A DNA stretch of 64,000 nt from Porphyrobacter sp. IPPAS B-1204 (GCA_003724185.1 RHGM01000001.1:434001-498000); one strand, 5' to 3'. Positions 47,538-57,444 are shown, numbered from the stretch's first letter. Program-made: numbers and translations. The notes: a model not told the origin generated them from the sequence alone.

Positions 47538-47584
47538 ATTTCACCACGCAACACTCTGAAATGCAGCATTTATCGTCGTGAAAT
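47538..47584. promoter_or_regulatory. Long inverted repeat upstream of the TIR gene
   Basis: ATTTCACCACG (47538-47548) and CGTCGTGAAAT (47574-47584) are 11-base inverted repeats with one mismatch. They enclose a small palindrome, AAATGCAGCATTT (47559-47571). Located 161-207 bases upstream of the TIR start, in the AT-richest part of the gap: an operator or cruciform candidate. Confidence 0.45.
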
Positions 47585-47767
47585 CCCACCCCTACAGAAA
47601 ATCTGAAGTCGCCCCCCGCGCCGTATTTCCGCAAGCAGGTGGCCTCTCTGCGGTTCTCCAGCCGGGTCCTTTCAGGGTCGCAACCTGGCCGGTCGGAAGG
47701 AGAGCCCGGATGGGGGCGGAACATGGCGGGTGGGCTTCAGGACAAGCTCTCCCGCCGCATGTTCCGG
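47585..47767. other. Structured gap between TIR gene and ABC operon
   Basis: No gene is visible. Two imperfect long hairpins are present: CCGGG/CCCGG arms enclosing CCTTTC/GGAAGG and AGG/CCT (47662-47709), and GAACATGGCGGG with CCCGCCGCATGTTC (47719-47764, two-base bulge). The second overlaps the region just past the ABC ATPase stop and may terminate that operon, although no T-run follows. No cobalamin riboswitch signature was found. Confidence 0.45.
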
Positions 47768-48511
47768 TCAGTCGCCAACCACCAGCGCCATCGCGCCCAC
47801 CTCGCCGATCCAGCGCGCTGCAACCCCCCAGACCTGCGCGATCACCTCTGGCGTCAGCGCCGTTTGCGGCGGCCCCTGGGCGATCAAGGCCCCGTCTTTC
47901 AGCACCAGAACGTGATCGGCGTGGTTCATCGCTGCGGCCAGATCGTGGAGCACCACCACCACCCCCTGCCCGCTGGCAGCACAGGCCTTGAGATGCGCGA
48001 TCAGGGCGAGCTGGTGCGCCAGATCGAGCGCGGCGAGCGGTTCGTCGGCGAGGATCCAGCGCGGTGTCCCCGCCAGCACCCGCGCCAGCAGCACCCGCGC
48101 GCGTTCGCCGCCCGAAAGCTGGCTGACCGGGCGATGACGCAGCGCGCCAAGGTCTAGCGCCGCCAGCGCGGCCTCCACCTGCGGCCCGCCGCGATCGCGC
48201 CACGGCAGGCGGCCTAGCGCCACCAGCGCCTCCACCGCCACATCCCAGGCGATATCGGGCGATTGCGGGAGATAGCCGATTGCCTGCGCCCGCCCGCGCG
48301 GGGTCACATCGGCAAGCGCCTCACCATCCAGCATCACCCGACCCGTCGCCGGTGCCAGCAGTCCCGCCAGCCCCAGCAGGGCCGATGACTTGCCCGCACC
48401 ATTGGGGCCGAGGATGGCAGTGATCCTGCCGGGCTGCAGCGCTGCCGAAAGGCCGGTCACGACCGCCCGCCCCCCGCGCACCAGCGTCAGATCGTCGGCG
48501 ACAAGGCTCAT
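47768..48511 (-). CDS. ABC transporter ATP-binding protein (FecE/BtuD-like)
   Basis: A 247-residue ATPase of the iron-siderophore/cobalamin/heme importer class. Walker A is GPNGAGKSS (about 36-44), the signature QLSGGERARVLLARVL, Walker B WILADEPLAALD and the switch histidine in VVVVLHDLAAAMN. Start ATG at 48511 overlaps the permease stop (ATGA). It is the last gene of the three-gene operon binding protein - permease - ATPase. The transported compound (vitamin B12, siderophore or heme) cannot be told from sequence. Confidence 0.9.
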   Translation of the reverse strand: MSLVADDLTLVRGGRAVVTGLSAALQPGRITAILGPNGAGKSSALLGLAGLLAPATGRVMLDGEALADVTPRGRAQAIGYLPQSPDIAWDVAVEALVALGRLPWRDRGGPQVEAALAALDLGALRHRPVSQLSGGERARVLLARVLAGTPRWILADEPLAALDLAHQLALIAHLKACAASGQGVVVVLHDLAAAMNHADHVLVLKDGALIAQGPPQTALTPEVIAQVWGVAARWIGEVGAMALVVGD

Positions 48512-49506
48512 AGCCGCCCCCGGCGCATGCGCAGCAACAGCCACAGGAAAAACGGCGCGCCGATCAACGACAGCGCAATGCCGAGCCGCAGTTCCGTCAC
48601 CAGCGGCAGCACCCGCACAACGCTGTCGGCCGCCAGCACAAGGCACGCCCCGGCCAGGGCGCTGGGCAGGATCAGGCTTGATGGCAGTCGGTCAGTGAAG
48701 GGGCGCACCAGATGCGGCACCACCAGGCCGACAAAGCCGATGATCCCGGCCACCGCCACGCCTGCACCAACCGTCAGACCGATCCCGACCACCAACAGCG
48801 CCAGCAGCCGCCGAGGCTCCATGCCGAGCGACCGTGCCGCCTCCTCGCCCAATGTCAGCGCATCGAGGCTGCGCGCGGCCAGTGCCAGCACACCGATCCC
48901 GGCGATGGTCAGCGGGGCGGCAATCGCCACCTCGCGCCACGAACGGTCGGTCAGCGCGCCGTTGAGCCACAGCACGATCTCGGACAGGGCAAAGGGGTTG
49001 GGCGCAAGGGTGATCGCCAATGCCGTGAGCGCGCCCGCAAGGCTCGCCAGCATCAGACCCGCCAGCGTGAACAGCGCGATTCCCCCGCCCGCGCCGCCTG
49101 CCGCATCACCCGATGTGCGCCCGGCAATCAGCGCGAGCAGCGCCATGCCCAGCCCTGCCCCTGCCAGAGCCAGCAGCGGGAGGCTCCACGGCGCCCACGC
49201 AGGCGGAATGGCCGCGCCCAGCCAGAAGCTCGCCACCGCGCCCAGCGCCGCCATCGGGGCGATGCCGAACAGGCCCGGATCGGCGAGCGGGTTTCTGAGA
49301 TAGCCCTGCATCGCGGCGCCCGCAGCTCCCAGCCCCGCGCCGATCACCACCGCCAGCACCGCCCGCGGCAGGCGCAGTTCGGCGAGGATCAGCATCGTGT
49401 TGCCGGGGCCGAAATCGCCCGGCGCAATCCACACGCGGCCAGCCAGCAGCGACAGCGGCACCAACAGCGCCAGCAGCGCGGCGAAGATCAGGCTGGCGCG
49501 GTTCAT
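48508..49506 (-). CDS. FecCD-family ABC transporter permease
   Basis: A 332-residue inner-membrane permease with about ten helices, of the BtuC/FhuB/FecCD family. Typical segments are LRLPRAVLAVVIGAGLGAAG, NPLADPGLFGIAPMAALGAV, WLNGALTDRSWREV and IIGFVGLVVPHLVR. The start at 49506 overlaps the stop of the binding-protein gene, and the end overlaps the ATPase gene, so the three genes are translationally coupled. Confidence 0.92.
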   Translation of the reverse strand: MNRASLIFAALLALLVPLSLLAGRVWIAPGDFGPGNTMLILAELRLPRAVLAVVIGAGLGAAGAAMQGYLRNPLADPGLFGIAPMAALGAVASFWLGAAIPPAWAPWSLPLLALAGAGLGMALLALIAGRTSGDAAGGAGGGIALFTLAGLMLASLAGALTALAITLAPNPFALSEIVLWLNGALTDRSWREVAIAAPLTIAGIGVLALAARSLDALTLGEEAARSLGMEPRRLLALLVVGIGLTVGAGVAVAGIIGFVGLVVPHLVRPFTDRLPSSLILPSALAGACLVLAADSVVRVLPLVTELRLGIALSLIGAPFFLWLLLRMRRGRL

Positions 49507-50345
49507 GGCGCGCGTTCCACTTCGGCGCGGATGGCCCGCAGCCGGGCGCGGGCCTTGGGGATGGTCGGTCCCCCGCAATAAAGCAGCGCGGGGTCAAATG
49601 GGGCAATGTGCATCGCCTTGAACGCCTCGGCCAGCACCGGATGGCGCTGCCCCGGCGCATCGCCCGCCACCAGCAGCACGCGGGGAGGATCGGCCAGCAC
49701 CCGCTCCAGCGTCACCATGTCGGCCTGCCGCAACCCGCGGGCGGCGGCGTGGCTGGCAAAGCCCTCCTGCCGGAGCAATTCCGCAATCAACGTCTGCTCG
49801 CCCGCGACGATCTCGCCCGGTTGCCACAGCAGCGCGCTGATCGCCGGAGCGGGCGGTGTGGAAGGCGCGGCGATGCGGGCGGCGAGCGCTTCGCCCTTCG
49901 TCCTCTGCCCCGCCAGCGCGGCGACTTCGCGCACCTGCGCCGCGCTCTCGGCGACGGTGGCAGGGCTGCCGAAGGTTGCAACCGTCAGCCCCGCCCGCTC
50001 CAGCGCGGAACGGGTCGGCTGCGGTAAGAAGACTGAGGCGAGCACGAGATCGGGCCGCAGCGCGATCACCTCCTCTGCCGTGCCGCCGGTGACGCCATAG
50101 CGCGCCGCAATCGCTGGCGGGATCGAGCTGCCAGCGGGATCGCGGCTATAGTGTGATAACGCCAGCACCTGATCGGGCGCGGCGATCTCGACCAGGATCG
50201 CGTCAAGGCAAGGGTTGAGGCTGACGATTGTGGGTGCATTTTCACCGCCCCCTGCGGCCGGCGCATCGGCCACGCAGGCCGAAGCCATCAGCGCCGCCGC
50301 CAGCATCGCCACTCTGCCCCCCATGCTGATGCGGTCCCGCGCCAT
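49503..50345 (-). CDS. ABC transporter substrate-binding protein (BtuF/FecB-like)
   Basis: A 280-residue periplasmic binding protein of the PF01497 class, synthesised as a lipoprotein precursor (ALMASAC, lipidated cysteine about residue 24). The first lobe has IVSLNPCLDAILVEIA and the typical TGGTAEEVIALRPDLVLAS. It is first in the operon with the permease and ATPase. The family binds cobalamin, heme or ferric siderophores. An ATG seven codons downstream (50324) is an alternative start. No riboswitch or Fur-like box was recognised upstream. Confidence 0.87.
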   Translation of the reverse strand: MARDRISMGGRVAMLAAALMASACVADAPAAGGGENAPTIVSLNPCLDAILVEIAAPDQVLALSHYSRDPAGSSIPPAIAARYGVTGGTAEEVIALRPDLVLASVFLPQPTRSALERAGLTVATFGSPATVAESAAQVREVAALAGQRTKGEALAARIAAPSTPPAPAISALLWQPGEIVAGEQTLIAELLRQEGFASHAAARGLRQADMVTLERVLADPPRVLLVAGDAPGQRHPVLAEAFKAMHIAPFDPALLYCGGPTIPKARARLRAIRAEVERAP

Positions 50346-50479
50346 ATCCGGCCCCGGCGATAGGGCGGCGCGCGCACTATCGCAACGGGTTAAGCAAAGC
50401 GGGGCGAGTGTCCTTAAACGGGACGCGGGGCCGCTCAGCGCTCGCCCCGCTCACAGCCCGGGCGTAAGGCGGGCGCCAA

Positions 50480-51586
50480 ATGATAGCCCGCCTTCGCACC
50501 GCCCCCGCCTTCAAGGCCCCTGTCACGCGCAGGTGGAATCTGGCCGGAACCCCGTGGCGCAAGCGGCTCGCGGTGCTGTTCGCGGCCATTGCCGTTCCCG
50601 CCATGGCCGCATCAGGCGGCGTCGGCTCGCTGCCCGGCGACGCGGTCGAAAGCACCGCTGCCCTTGCCACCCGCAAGGCCGCCGATGCCGCCCTGCCCTT
50701 TGAGCGGCCCGGCATGAGCTTTCCCGGCTCGGCCTATTTCTACATGGCCGATCCTGCGGGCACCGCGCTTGTCGCCCTGCCGACCGACAACCCGCTCGGG
50801 CTGGGCGCGGAAAGCGGGCGCGAGCTTGGCGCGTTGATCGATGTCGGCGCGGCGGCGCGGCCGTTTTATTCGACCGGCACGGGGATCACCCATATGCGAG
50901 CGGCCGAGTGCCTTGCACAGGCGGTGTGGTACGAAGCCGCCAGCGAAAGCGAAGCGGGACAGCGCGCCGTGGCCCAAGTGGTGCTGAACCGCGTGGCGCA
51001 CCCGTCCTGGCCTTCGAGCGTGTGCGGCGTCGTCTATCAGGGGTCGGAACGCAGCACCGGCTGCCAGTTCACTTTCACCTGCGACGGCAGCCTTGCCCGT
51101 CGCCCGTCCGGCGCAAGCTGGGCGCGGGCGCAGCGGATCGCGGATGATGCGCTGGCGGGTGCGGTCTATGCCCCCGTTGGACTCGCGACGCATTACCACA
51201 CGCTCTGGGTCAATCCCTACTGGGCGGGCAGCCTTGACCATATCGGCACGATCGGCGCGCACCGCTTCTACCGCAACCGCGGCGCAGGCGGACAGGCAGG
51301 CGCATTCCGCACCGCCTATGCCGGGTTGGAACCGACGGTAAGCGGGCGCACGCTGGCAGCGAGCCCTGCGGTGATGGAGCCAGCACCCGGCCGCCCGGTA
51401 ATCGCCTACGAACTCGATCCCGTGCTGGAGGGCAAACAGGCATTGCGCGGCGGAAGCACTGCAAACGCGCCTGCCGCCATCGCTCCGTCGCCTCCCGTCG
51501 AAGCCCATGCCGGAACCGGCTCAGTCAAGGCGGAGTACGCTCGTGCGGGCCAGTGGAAGGCCCAGCCGGGCGCGGCCAAGGAATGA
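50480..51586 (+). CDS. Cell wall hydrolase, SleB/Hydrolase_2 family
   Basis: A 368-residue exported protein: N-terminal basic segment and membrane helix (RLAVLFAAIAVPAMAA), then a SleB-type domain (about residues 138-265) containing ECLAQAVWYEAASES with the conserved glutamate, QVVLNRVAHPSWPSSVCGVV and CQFTFTCDG. The domain cleaves peptidoglycan glycan strands in spore-formers; in Alphaproteobacteria it is thought to act in wall turnover. The C-terminal tail is Ala/Pro-rich and unstructured. Divergent from the ABC operon and followed by a hairpin. Confidence 0.9.
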   Translation: MIARLRTAPAFKAPVTRRWNLAGTPWRKRLAVLFAAIAVPAMAASGGVGSLPGDAVESTAALATRKAADAALPFERPGMSFPGSAYFYMADPAGTALVALPTDNPLGLGAESGRELGALIDVGAAARPFYSTGTGITHMRAAECLAQAVWYEAASESEAGQRAVAQVVLNRVAHPSWPSSVCGVVYQGSERSTGCQFTFTCDGSLARRPSGASWARAQRIADDALAGAVYAPVGLATHYHTLWVNPYWAGSLDHIGTIGAHRFYRNRGAGGQAGAFRTAYAGLEPTVSGRTLAASPAVMEPAPGRPVIAYELDPVLEGKQALRGGSTANAPAAIAPSPPVEAHAGTGSVKAEYARAGQWKAQPGAAKE

Positions 51587-51601
51587 TCCGCACGGGCGCG
51601 A

Positions 51602-51630
51602 AACAGGGTTAAAGGCTTCGAAACCCTGTT
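51602..51630 (+). terminator. Hairpin after the cell wall hydrolase gene
   Basis: AACAGGGTT (51602-51610) and AACCCTGTT (51622-51630) form a perfect 9-bp stem, 15 bases after the stop. The T-run is short (TT), so it is a moderate terminator candidate. Confidence 0.55.
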
Positions 51631-51723
51631 GTCACACCAAGCCTTAGCGGCGCATCGCTAGAGCTTTTCCCGACGCCCGGCGCATGAACGTGCCGCGCGA
51701 AGAAACGGGAACGCATCCACCCC

Positions 51724-52053
51724 ATGTCTGTCCGCTTTGCCTCTGCCAATCACCCGATCCGTCGTCTTGGCTGGCGGGCTGCGGGGCGCGGACTGGTTGC
51801 ACCGGCGCTGGCGCGGGCGGCCAATGATAATCGCGCCGTGGGAGCCAGCGCGCCGCAGTTCGATCCGCTGCTGGGTGATGCGCTGCGGCATTTCGCGGTC
51901 TACGGGCTGGCTGCGGCCGAAGCGGCGGTGGAGGCAGCCGCCGATGCCAGCGCGCGCGGCGATGCGGAAGGGCAGGATCACTGGCTGGCGATCACACGGA
52001 TGTTCGACCGCCGCCTCGCCGCCCGCGCCGGGGCGGAGCTTATCCCTGCATGA
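51724..52053 (+). CDS. Short hypothetical protein
   Basis: A 109-residue product with a basic N-terminal region (MSVRFASANHPIRRLGWRAA) and an Ala-rich helical second half (LAAAEAAVEAAADASARGD, HWLAITRMFDRRLAA). No signal peptide, membrane helix or known domain. It could be a regulatory or scaffold peptide, but nothing specific is visible. Normal codon use and a full-length frame support it as a gene. Alone between the hydrolase and mdh. Confidence 0.55.
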   Translation: MSVRFASANHPIRRLGWRAAGRGLVAPALARAANDNRAVGASAPQFDPLLGDALRHFAVYGLAAAEAAVEAAADASARGDAEGQDHWLAITRMFDRRLAARAGAELIPA

Positions 52054-52211
52054 ACAGGCTGCTTCCCTTACGGCACCTGCGACAGGTAGTTCCCCTGATG
52101 CGCTGACCGGCCACATTAATGCAATTGCGAACTGTTTGCAAAGATAGTTGCCGCTTACGACCTTTTGACGGTTGCAATCGCTTTTCCAGCGGCCTACCGC
52201 GCCTGTTGTAA

Positions 52212-53264
<1,053 letters not shown>

Positions 53265-53274
53265 GCTCCCCGCT

Positions 53275-53302
53275 CGTCATCCCGGCGAAGGCCGGGACCC
53301 AG
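53275..53302 (+). repeat. REP-like palindrome, left copy
   Basis: A 28-base element containing the palindrome CCGGC-GAAG-GCCGG. Its inverted counterparts lie at 53317-53344 and 53646-53673 (2 mismatches to the latter over 28 positions). Confidence 0.85.
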
Positions 53303-53316
53303 CTCCGCCCTCGCCT

Positions 53317-53344
53317 CTGGGCCCAGGCCTGCGCCGGGGAGACG
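53317..53344 (-). repeat. REP-like palindrome, inner inverted copy
   Basis: An inverted and more diverged copy (3 mismatches to 53646-53673 over 28 bases). Together with 53275-53302 it forms a long hairpin with a 14-base loop, a typical paired REP arrangement. Confidence 0.75.
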
Positions 53345-53350
53345 ACTGAA

Positions 53351-53644
53351 ATGGAGTACGGTGGCTTTGTCTACATCATGGCAAGCCGCCGCAACGGAAC
53401 GATTTACATCGGTGTCACCACCGACCTCGCAAAACGGGTCTGGGAACACCGCGAAGGACTGATCGAAGGCTTCACGAAGAAGTATGGTTGCAAGACGCTG
53501 GTTTGGTTCGAACGCCACGACACCATCGAAGCGGCCATCACCCGCGAGAAGCAAATGAAAGAATGGCGGCGGGCTTGGAAGCTGCGCCGGATCGAAGAGA
53601 TGAACCCCGACTGGAACGACCTGTTCGAGTTGGTTTGTAGCTAA
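53351..53644 (+). CDS. GIY-YIG nuclease family protein
   Basis: A 97-residue stand-alone GIY-YIG domain. The first strand carries [20 protein letters not shown] (GIY replaced by VYI, YIG as YIG), the catalytic Arg is in [12 protein letters not shown] and the Glu in the [15 protein letters not shown] helix. Such small members are probably nucleases of unknown substrate and often occur as mobile single genes. It is flanked by REP-like inverted repeats and sits between mdh and sucD, interrupting the TCA gene run, so it may be part of a transmissible element. Confidence 0.88.
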   Translation: MEYGGFVYIMASRRNGTIYIGVTTDLAKRVWEHREGLIEGFTKKYGCKTLVWFERHDTIEAAITREKQMKEWRRAWKLRRIEEMNPDWNDLFELVCS

Positions 53645-53645
53645 A

Positions 53646-53673
53646 CTGGGCCCCGGCCTTCGCCGGGGTGACG
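53646..53673 (-). repeat. REP-like palindrome, right copy
   Basis: The inverted partner of 53275-53302: 26 of 28 positions agree after reverse complementing. It starts immediately after the GIY-YIG stop codon and ends 18 bases before sucD. Confidence 0.85.
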
Positions 53674-53691
53674 AATAAGAGGCGGACCCGA

Positions 53692-54582
53692 ATGAGCATC
53701 CTCGTAAACAAAGACACCAAGGTCATCACCCAAGGGATGACCGGCAACACCGGCACCTTCCACACCCAGGCCGCGCTCGATTACGGGACGCAGATGGTCG
53801 GCGGTGTGACCCCCGGTAAGGGCGGCACCACCCATATCGGCCTGCCGCAGTTCAACACCGTGCGCGAAGCCAAGGCCGCGACCGGCGCGACTGCCTCGTG
53901 CATCTACGTGCCGCCGCCGTTCGCTGCCGACGCGATCTGCGAAGCGATCGATGCCGAGATGGAACTGATCATCTGCATCACCGAAGGCATTCCGGTGCTC
54001 GACATGGTCCGCGCCAAGCGCGCGCTGTCGGGTTCCAAGTCGCGGCTCATCGGCCCCAACTGCCCCGGTGTGCTGACGCCGAACGAGTGCAAGATCGGCA
54101 TCATGCCGGCCAACATCTTCAAGAAGGGCTCGGTCGGCATCGTCTCGCGTTCGGGCACGCTGACCTATGAAGCCGTGCACCAGACCACGATGGCGGGCCT
54201 CGGCCAGACCACGGCTGTCGGCATCGGCGGCGATCCGGTCAACGGCACCAACTTCATCGACGTGCTCGACCTGTTCCTCGACGATCCGGAAACCGAGTCC
54301 ATCATCATGATCGGCGAAATCGGTGGTTCGGCGGAAGAAGAAGCCGCCGCCTTCATCAAGGCTGAGGCCGCCAAGGGCCGCAAGAAGCCGATGGTCGGCT
54401 TCATCGCCGGGCGCACTGCCCCTCCGGGCCGCCGCATGGGCCACGCTGGCGCAATCGTGTCGGGCGGTCAGGGCGGCGCGGACGACAAGATCGCGGCGAT
54501 GGAAGATGCGGGCATCCGCGTCTCGCCCTCGCCCTCGCTGCTCGGCGAAACGCTGGCCGCGATGCTGAAAGAAATGGCGTAA
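53692..54582 (+). CDS. sucD: Succinate--CoA ligase subunit alpha
   Basis: Forms succinate and ATP/GTP from succinyl-CoA in the TCA cycle; the alpha subunit binds CoA and carries the phosphohistidine. The 296-residue product begins [19 protein letters not shown] and contains the phosphohistidine motif [10 protein letters not shown] and the CoA-binding NCPGVLTP. It follows the REP copy by 18 bases. The usual partner sucC (beta subunit) is not in this window. A GC-rich hairpin (54592-54619) lies between it and sucA. Confidence 0.96.
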   Translation: MSILVNKDTKVITQGMTGNTGTFHTQAALDYGTQMVGGVTPGKGGTTHIGLPQFNTVREAKAATGATASCIYVPPPFAADAICEAIDAEMELIICITEGIPVLDMVRAKRALSGSKSRLIGPNCPGVLTPNECKIGIMPANIFKKGSVGIVSRSGTLTYEAVHQTTMAGLGQTTAVGIGGDPVNGTNFIDVLDLFLDDPETESIIMIGEIGGSAEEEAAAFIKAEAAKGRKKPMVGFIAGRTAPPGRRMGHAGAIVSGGQGGADDKIAAMEDAGIRVSPSPSLLGETLAAMLKEMA

Positions 54583-54591
54583 CCGAATACC

Positions 54592-54619
54592 GGCCCCTTG
54601 CGACCCCGCGCGGGGGGCC
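54592..54619 (+). promoter_or_regulatory. GC-rich hairpin between sucD and sucA
   Basis: GGCCCC (54592-54597) and GGGGCC (54614-54619) form a 6-bp stem; a competing palindrome CCCGCGCGGG lies within. No T-run follows. It could set the relative expression of sucD and sucA by attenuation or RNA processing. Confidence 0.4.
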
Positions 54620-54648
54620 ATCCTTCCTCCTCCCCAGGAGTTCCCCCG

Positions 54649-57444
54649 ATGGGCAACGAACCGCAGAACTTCATCCCCGCCTTCACCGATCAGGAAGGCC
54701 CGCAGCCCGGCCCTTCATGGGCAAAGCGCGGCTGGCTCGACACGCTGGCCGACAGCGCGTCCGATCTCGTCGCGGCGATGGACCCGACCGAGATGAAGCT
54801 CGCCGTCAAGGCGGCGGCGAAGGATGCGGGCAAGCCGCTTGATCCCAAGGCGGTCGAAAAGGCGGCGGCGCTCTCCATTGCGGCGATGACGTTGGTGCGG
54901 CTTTACCGTGTGCGCGGCCACATGGCGGCGGACCTCGATCCGCTCGGCCTCGTGGGCCGCGAAGGCCCGGCTGACCTCACGCTCGAATGGCACGGCCTTG
55001 CGGGCAAGGAGAACGAGGATGTCTATGTCGGCGGTGTGCTGGGCATGGAATGGACGACCGTGGGCAAGCTCCATCAGCGCCTGCGCGAAGTGTATTGCGG
55101 CAAGGTCGGCCTCGAATACATGCACATCGCCGATACCGAGGAACGCCGCTTCCTGCAGGACAAGTTCGAAAGCCCGGGCGAGACGATCCAGTTCACGCCC
55201 GAAGGCAAGAAGGCGATCCTCGCCGCCGTGCTGCGGGGCGAGCAATACGAGGAATTCCTCGCCAAGAAATATGTCGGCACCAAGCGCTTCGGCCTTGATG
55301 GCGGCGAATCCATGATCCCGGCGCTGGAAGCCGTGATCAAGCATGGCGGCAGCTCCGGCGTGCGCGAGATCATCTACGGCATGGCCCACCGCGGCCGTTT
55401 GAACGTGCTCGCCAATGTGATGGCGAAACCCTACCGCGTGATCTTCCACGAATTTTCAGGCGGCAGCGCCAACCCCGATGATGTCGGCGGTTCGGGCGAT
55501 GTGAAATATCACCTCGGCACCTCGACCGACCGCGAGTTCGACGGAATTTCGGTGCACATGAGCCTTGTGCCCAACCCTTCGCACCTTGAAGCGGTGAACC
55601 CCGTGGTGCTCGGCAAGGCGCGCGCGCAGCAGGCGATCCGCGATGACCTGAAGAAGAAGGATCAGGTGCTCCCCGTGCTGATCCACGGCGATGCGGCCTT
55701 TGCGGGCCAGGGCGTGGTGTGGGAGAGCCTGTCGCTGTCCGGCGTTCCCGGTTACGACACCGGAGGCTGCATCCACTTCATCATCAACAACCAGATCGGC
55801 TTCACCACCTCGCCGAAATTTGCGCGGTCCTCGCCTTACCCCAGCGACGTGGCCAAGGGCGTGATGGCGCCGATCCTGCACGTGAACGGCGATGATCCGG
55901 AAGCGGTGACCTTCGCCTGCAAGCTCGCGGTCGAATACCGCCAGACCTTCCACCGCGATGTCGTGATCGACATGTGGTGTTACCGCCGCTTCGGCCACAA
56001 CGAGGGTGACGAGCCCAAGTTCACCCAGCCGCTGATGTACGACAAGATCCGCGCCCATCCCAAGGTCAGCGTCGCCTATGAAACGCGTCTGGTGCGCGAA
56101 GGCGTGGTGGAAGCGGGCACGCGCGAGCGGATGGCGAGCGAGTTCGTCGCGCTGCTCGAAGAGGAATTCGAGGCGGGCAAGAACTACAAGGCCAACGAGG
56201 CCGACTGGTTCGGCGGGCGCTGGTCAGGGCTGAACAAGCCGGCTGACCCGGAAACCGCGCGCCGCAGCGTCGAAACCGCGATCGAACCGAAGATGCTGGA
56301 TTCGCTGGGTCGCGTGCTGACCGAAGTCCCCGCCGATCTCGAAGTCCACAAGACCCTCGACCGCGTGCTCGCCGCCAAGCGCGAGATGTTCAGCTCGGGC
56401 GATGGCTTTGATTGGGCCACCGCCGAGGCGCTGGCCTTTGGCAGCCTTGTCATGGAAGGCTACTCCGTGCGCCTGTCCGGTCAGGACAGCGGACGCGGCA
56501 CCTTCAGCCAGCGTCACGCGGTGTGGGTCGACCAGAAGTCGGAGCGCAAATACGTGCCGCTCTCCACCTTGCCCCACGGCAAGTTCGAGGTGCACGATTC
56601 CACGCTGTCGGAATACGGCGTGCTCGGCTTCGAATATGGGTTTGCGATGGCCGATCCGCGCAGCCTTGTGCTGTGGGAAGGCCAGTTTGGCGACTTCGCC
56701 AACGGCGCGCAGATCATGATCGACCAGTTCGTGGCCAGCGGCGAGAGCAAGTGGCTGCGCGCCAACGGCCTCGTGATGCTGCTGCCGCACGGCTATGAAG
56801 GACAGGGGCCGGAGCACTCCTCTGCCCGTCTGGAGCGTTTCCTCCAGCTGTGCGCCGACGACAACATGTGCGTGTGCAACATCACCACCCCGGCGAACTA
56901 CTTCCACGTGCTGCGCCGCCAGATGCTGCGGAGCTTCCGCAAGCCGCTGATCATCATGAGCCCCAAGTCGCTGCTGCGCCACCCGATGGCCAAGAGCGCC
57001 AAGGCCTCGTTCCTCGGCGACCGCCAGTTCCGGCGCATCCTTTCGGATACGAAGGACATCGCCGATGACAAGGTGCGGCGTCTGGTGCTGTGTTCGGGCA
57101 AGGTCGCCTATGACCTGATCGAAGCGCGCGATGCGGCTGGCATCGACGATGTCTCGATTGTCCGCATCGAACAGCTGTTCCCCTTCCCGGGCGATCCGCT
57201 GGCGGTGCGCCTCGGGCGCATGACCAACCTTCAGGACGTGGTGTGGTGTCAGGAAGAGCCGCGCAACAACGGCGCATGGTTTTTCGTCAACGAACGGATC
57301 GAGGAATCGCTGACCGCCGCCGGGCACACCGGCAAGCGGCCGACCTATGCCGGGCGTGACGCCGCAGCCTCGCCCGCCACGGGCCTCGCCAGCCGCCACA
57401 AGGCGCAGCAGGAGGCGCTGGTCGCCGCCGCGCTGGGGCTGTGA
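54649..57444 (+). CDS. sucA: 2-oxoglutarate dehydrogenase E1 component
   Basis: Thiamine diphosphate-dependent decarboxylation of 2-oxoglutarate and transfer to the lipoyl group of E2. The 931-residue protein has the N-terminal E2-binding stretch, the TPP-binding region (EIIYGMAHRGRLNVLANVM, then GDAAFAGQG and HFIINNQIGFTT), and the C-terminal transketolase-like half (LPHGYEGQGPEHSSARLERF). Start 54649 follows AGGAG (54636-54640) and gives the usual length. Followed at 53 bases by sucB. Confidence 0.97.
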   Translation: MGNEPQNFIPAFTDQEGPQPGPSWAKRGWLDTLADSASDLVAAMDPTEMKLAVKAAAKDAGKPLDPKAVEKAAALSIAAMTLVRLYRVRGHMAADLDPLGLVGREGPADLTLEWHGLAGKENEDVYVGGVLGMEWTTVGKLHQRLREVYCGKVGLEYMHIADTEERRFLQDKFESPGETIQFTPEGKKAILAAVLRGEQYEEFLAKKYVGTKRFGLDGGESMIPALEAVIKHGGSSGVREIIYGMAHRGRLNVLANVMAKPYRVIFHEFSGGSANPDDVGGSGDVKYHLGTSTDREFDGISVHMSLVPNPSHLEAVNPVVLGKARAQQAIRDDLKKKDQVLPVLIHGDAAFAGQGVVWESLSLSGVPGYDTGGCIHFIINNQIGFTTSPKFARSSPYPSDVAKGVMAPILHVNGDDPEAVTFACKLAVEYRQTFHRDVVIDMWCYRRFGHNEGDEPKFTQPLMYDKIRAHPKVSVAYETRLVREGVVEAGTRERMASEFVALLEEEFEAGKNYKANEADWFGGRWSGLNKPADPETARRSVETAIEPKMLDSLGRVLTEVPADLEVHKTLDRVLAAKREMFSSGDGFDWATAEALAFGSLVMEGYSVRLSGQDSGRGTFSQRHAVWVDQKSERKYVPLSTLPHGKFEVHDSTLSEYGVLGFEYGFAMADPRSLVLWEGQFGDFANGAQIMIDQFVASGESKWLRANGLVMLLPHGYEGQGPEHSSARLERFLQLCADDNMCVCNITTPANYFHVLRRQMLRSFRKPLIIMSPKSLLRHPMAKSAKASFLGDRQFRRILSDTKDIADDKVRRLVLCSGKVAYDLIEARDAAGIDDVSIVRIEQLFPFPGDPLAVRLGRMTNLQDVVWCQEEPRNNGAWFFVNERIEESLTAAGHTGKRPTYAGRDAAASPATGLASRHKAQQEALVAAALGL

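Noticed and set aside
47585-47767. Cobalamin riboswitch for the ABC importer
   Set aside because: No GCCACTG-type B12 box is seen, and the region lies downstream of that operon rather than in front of it.
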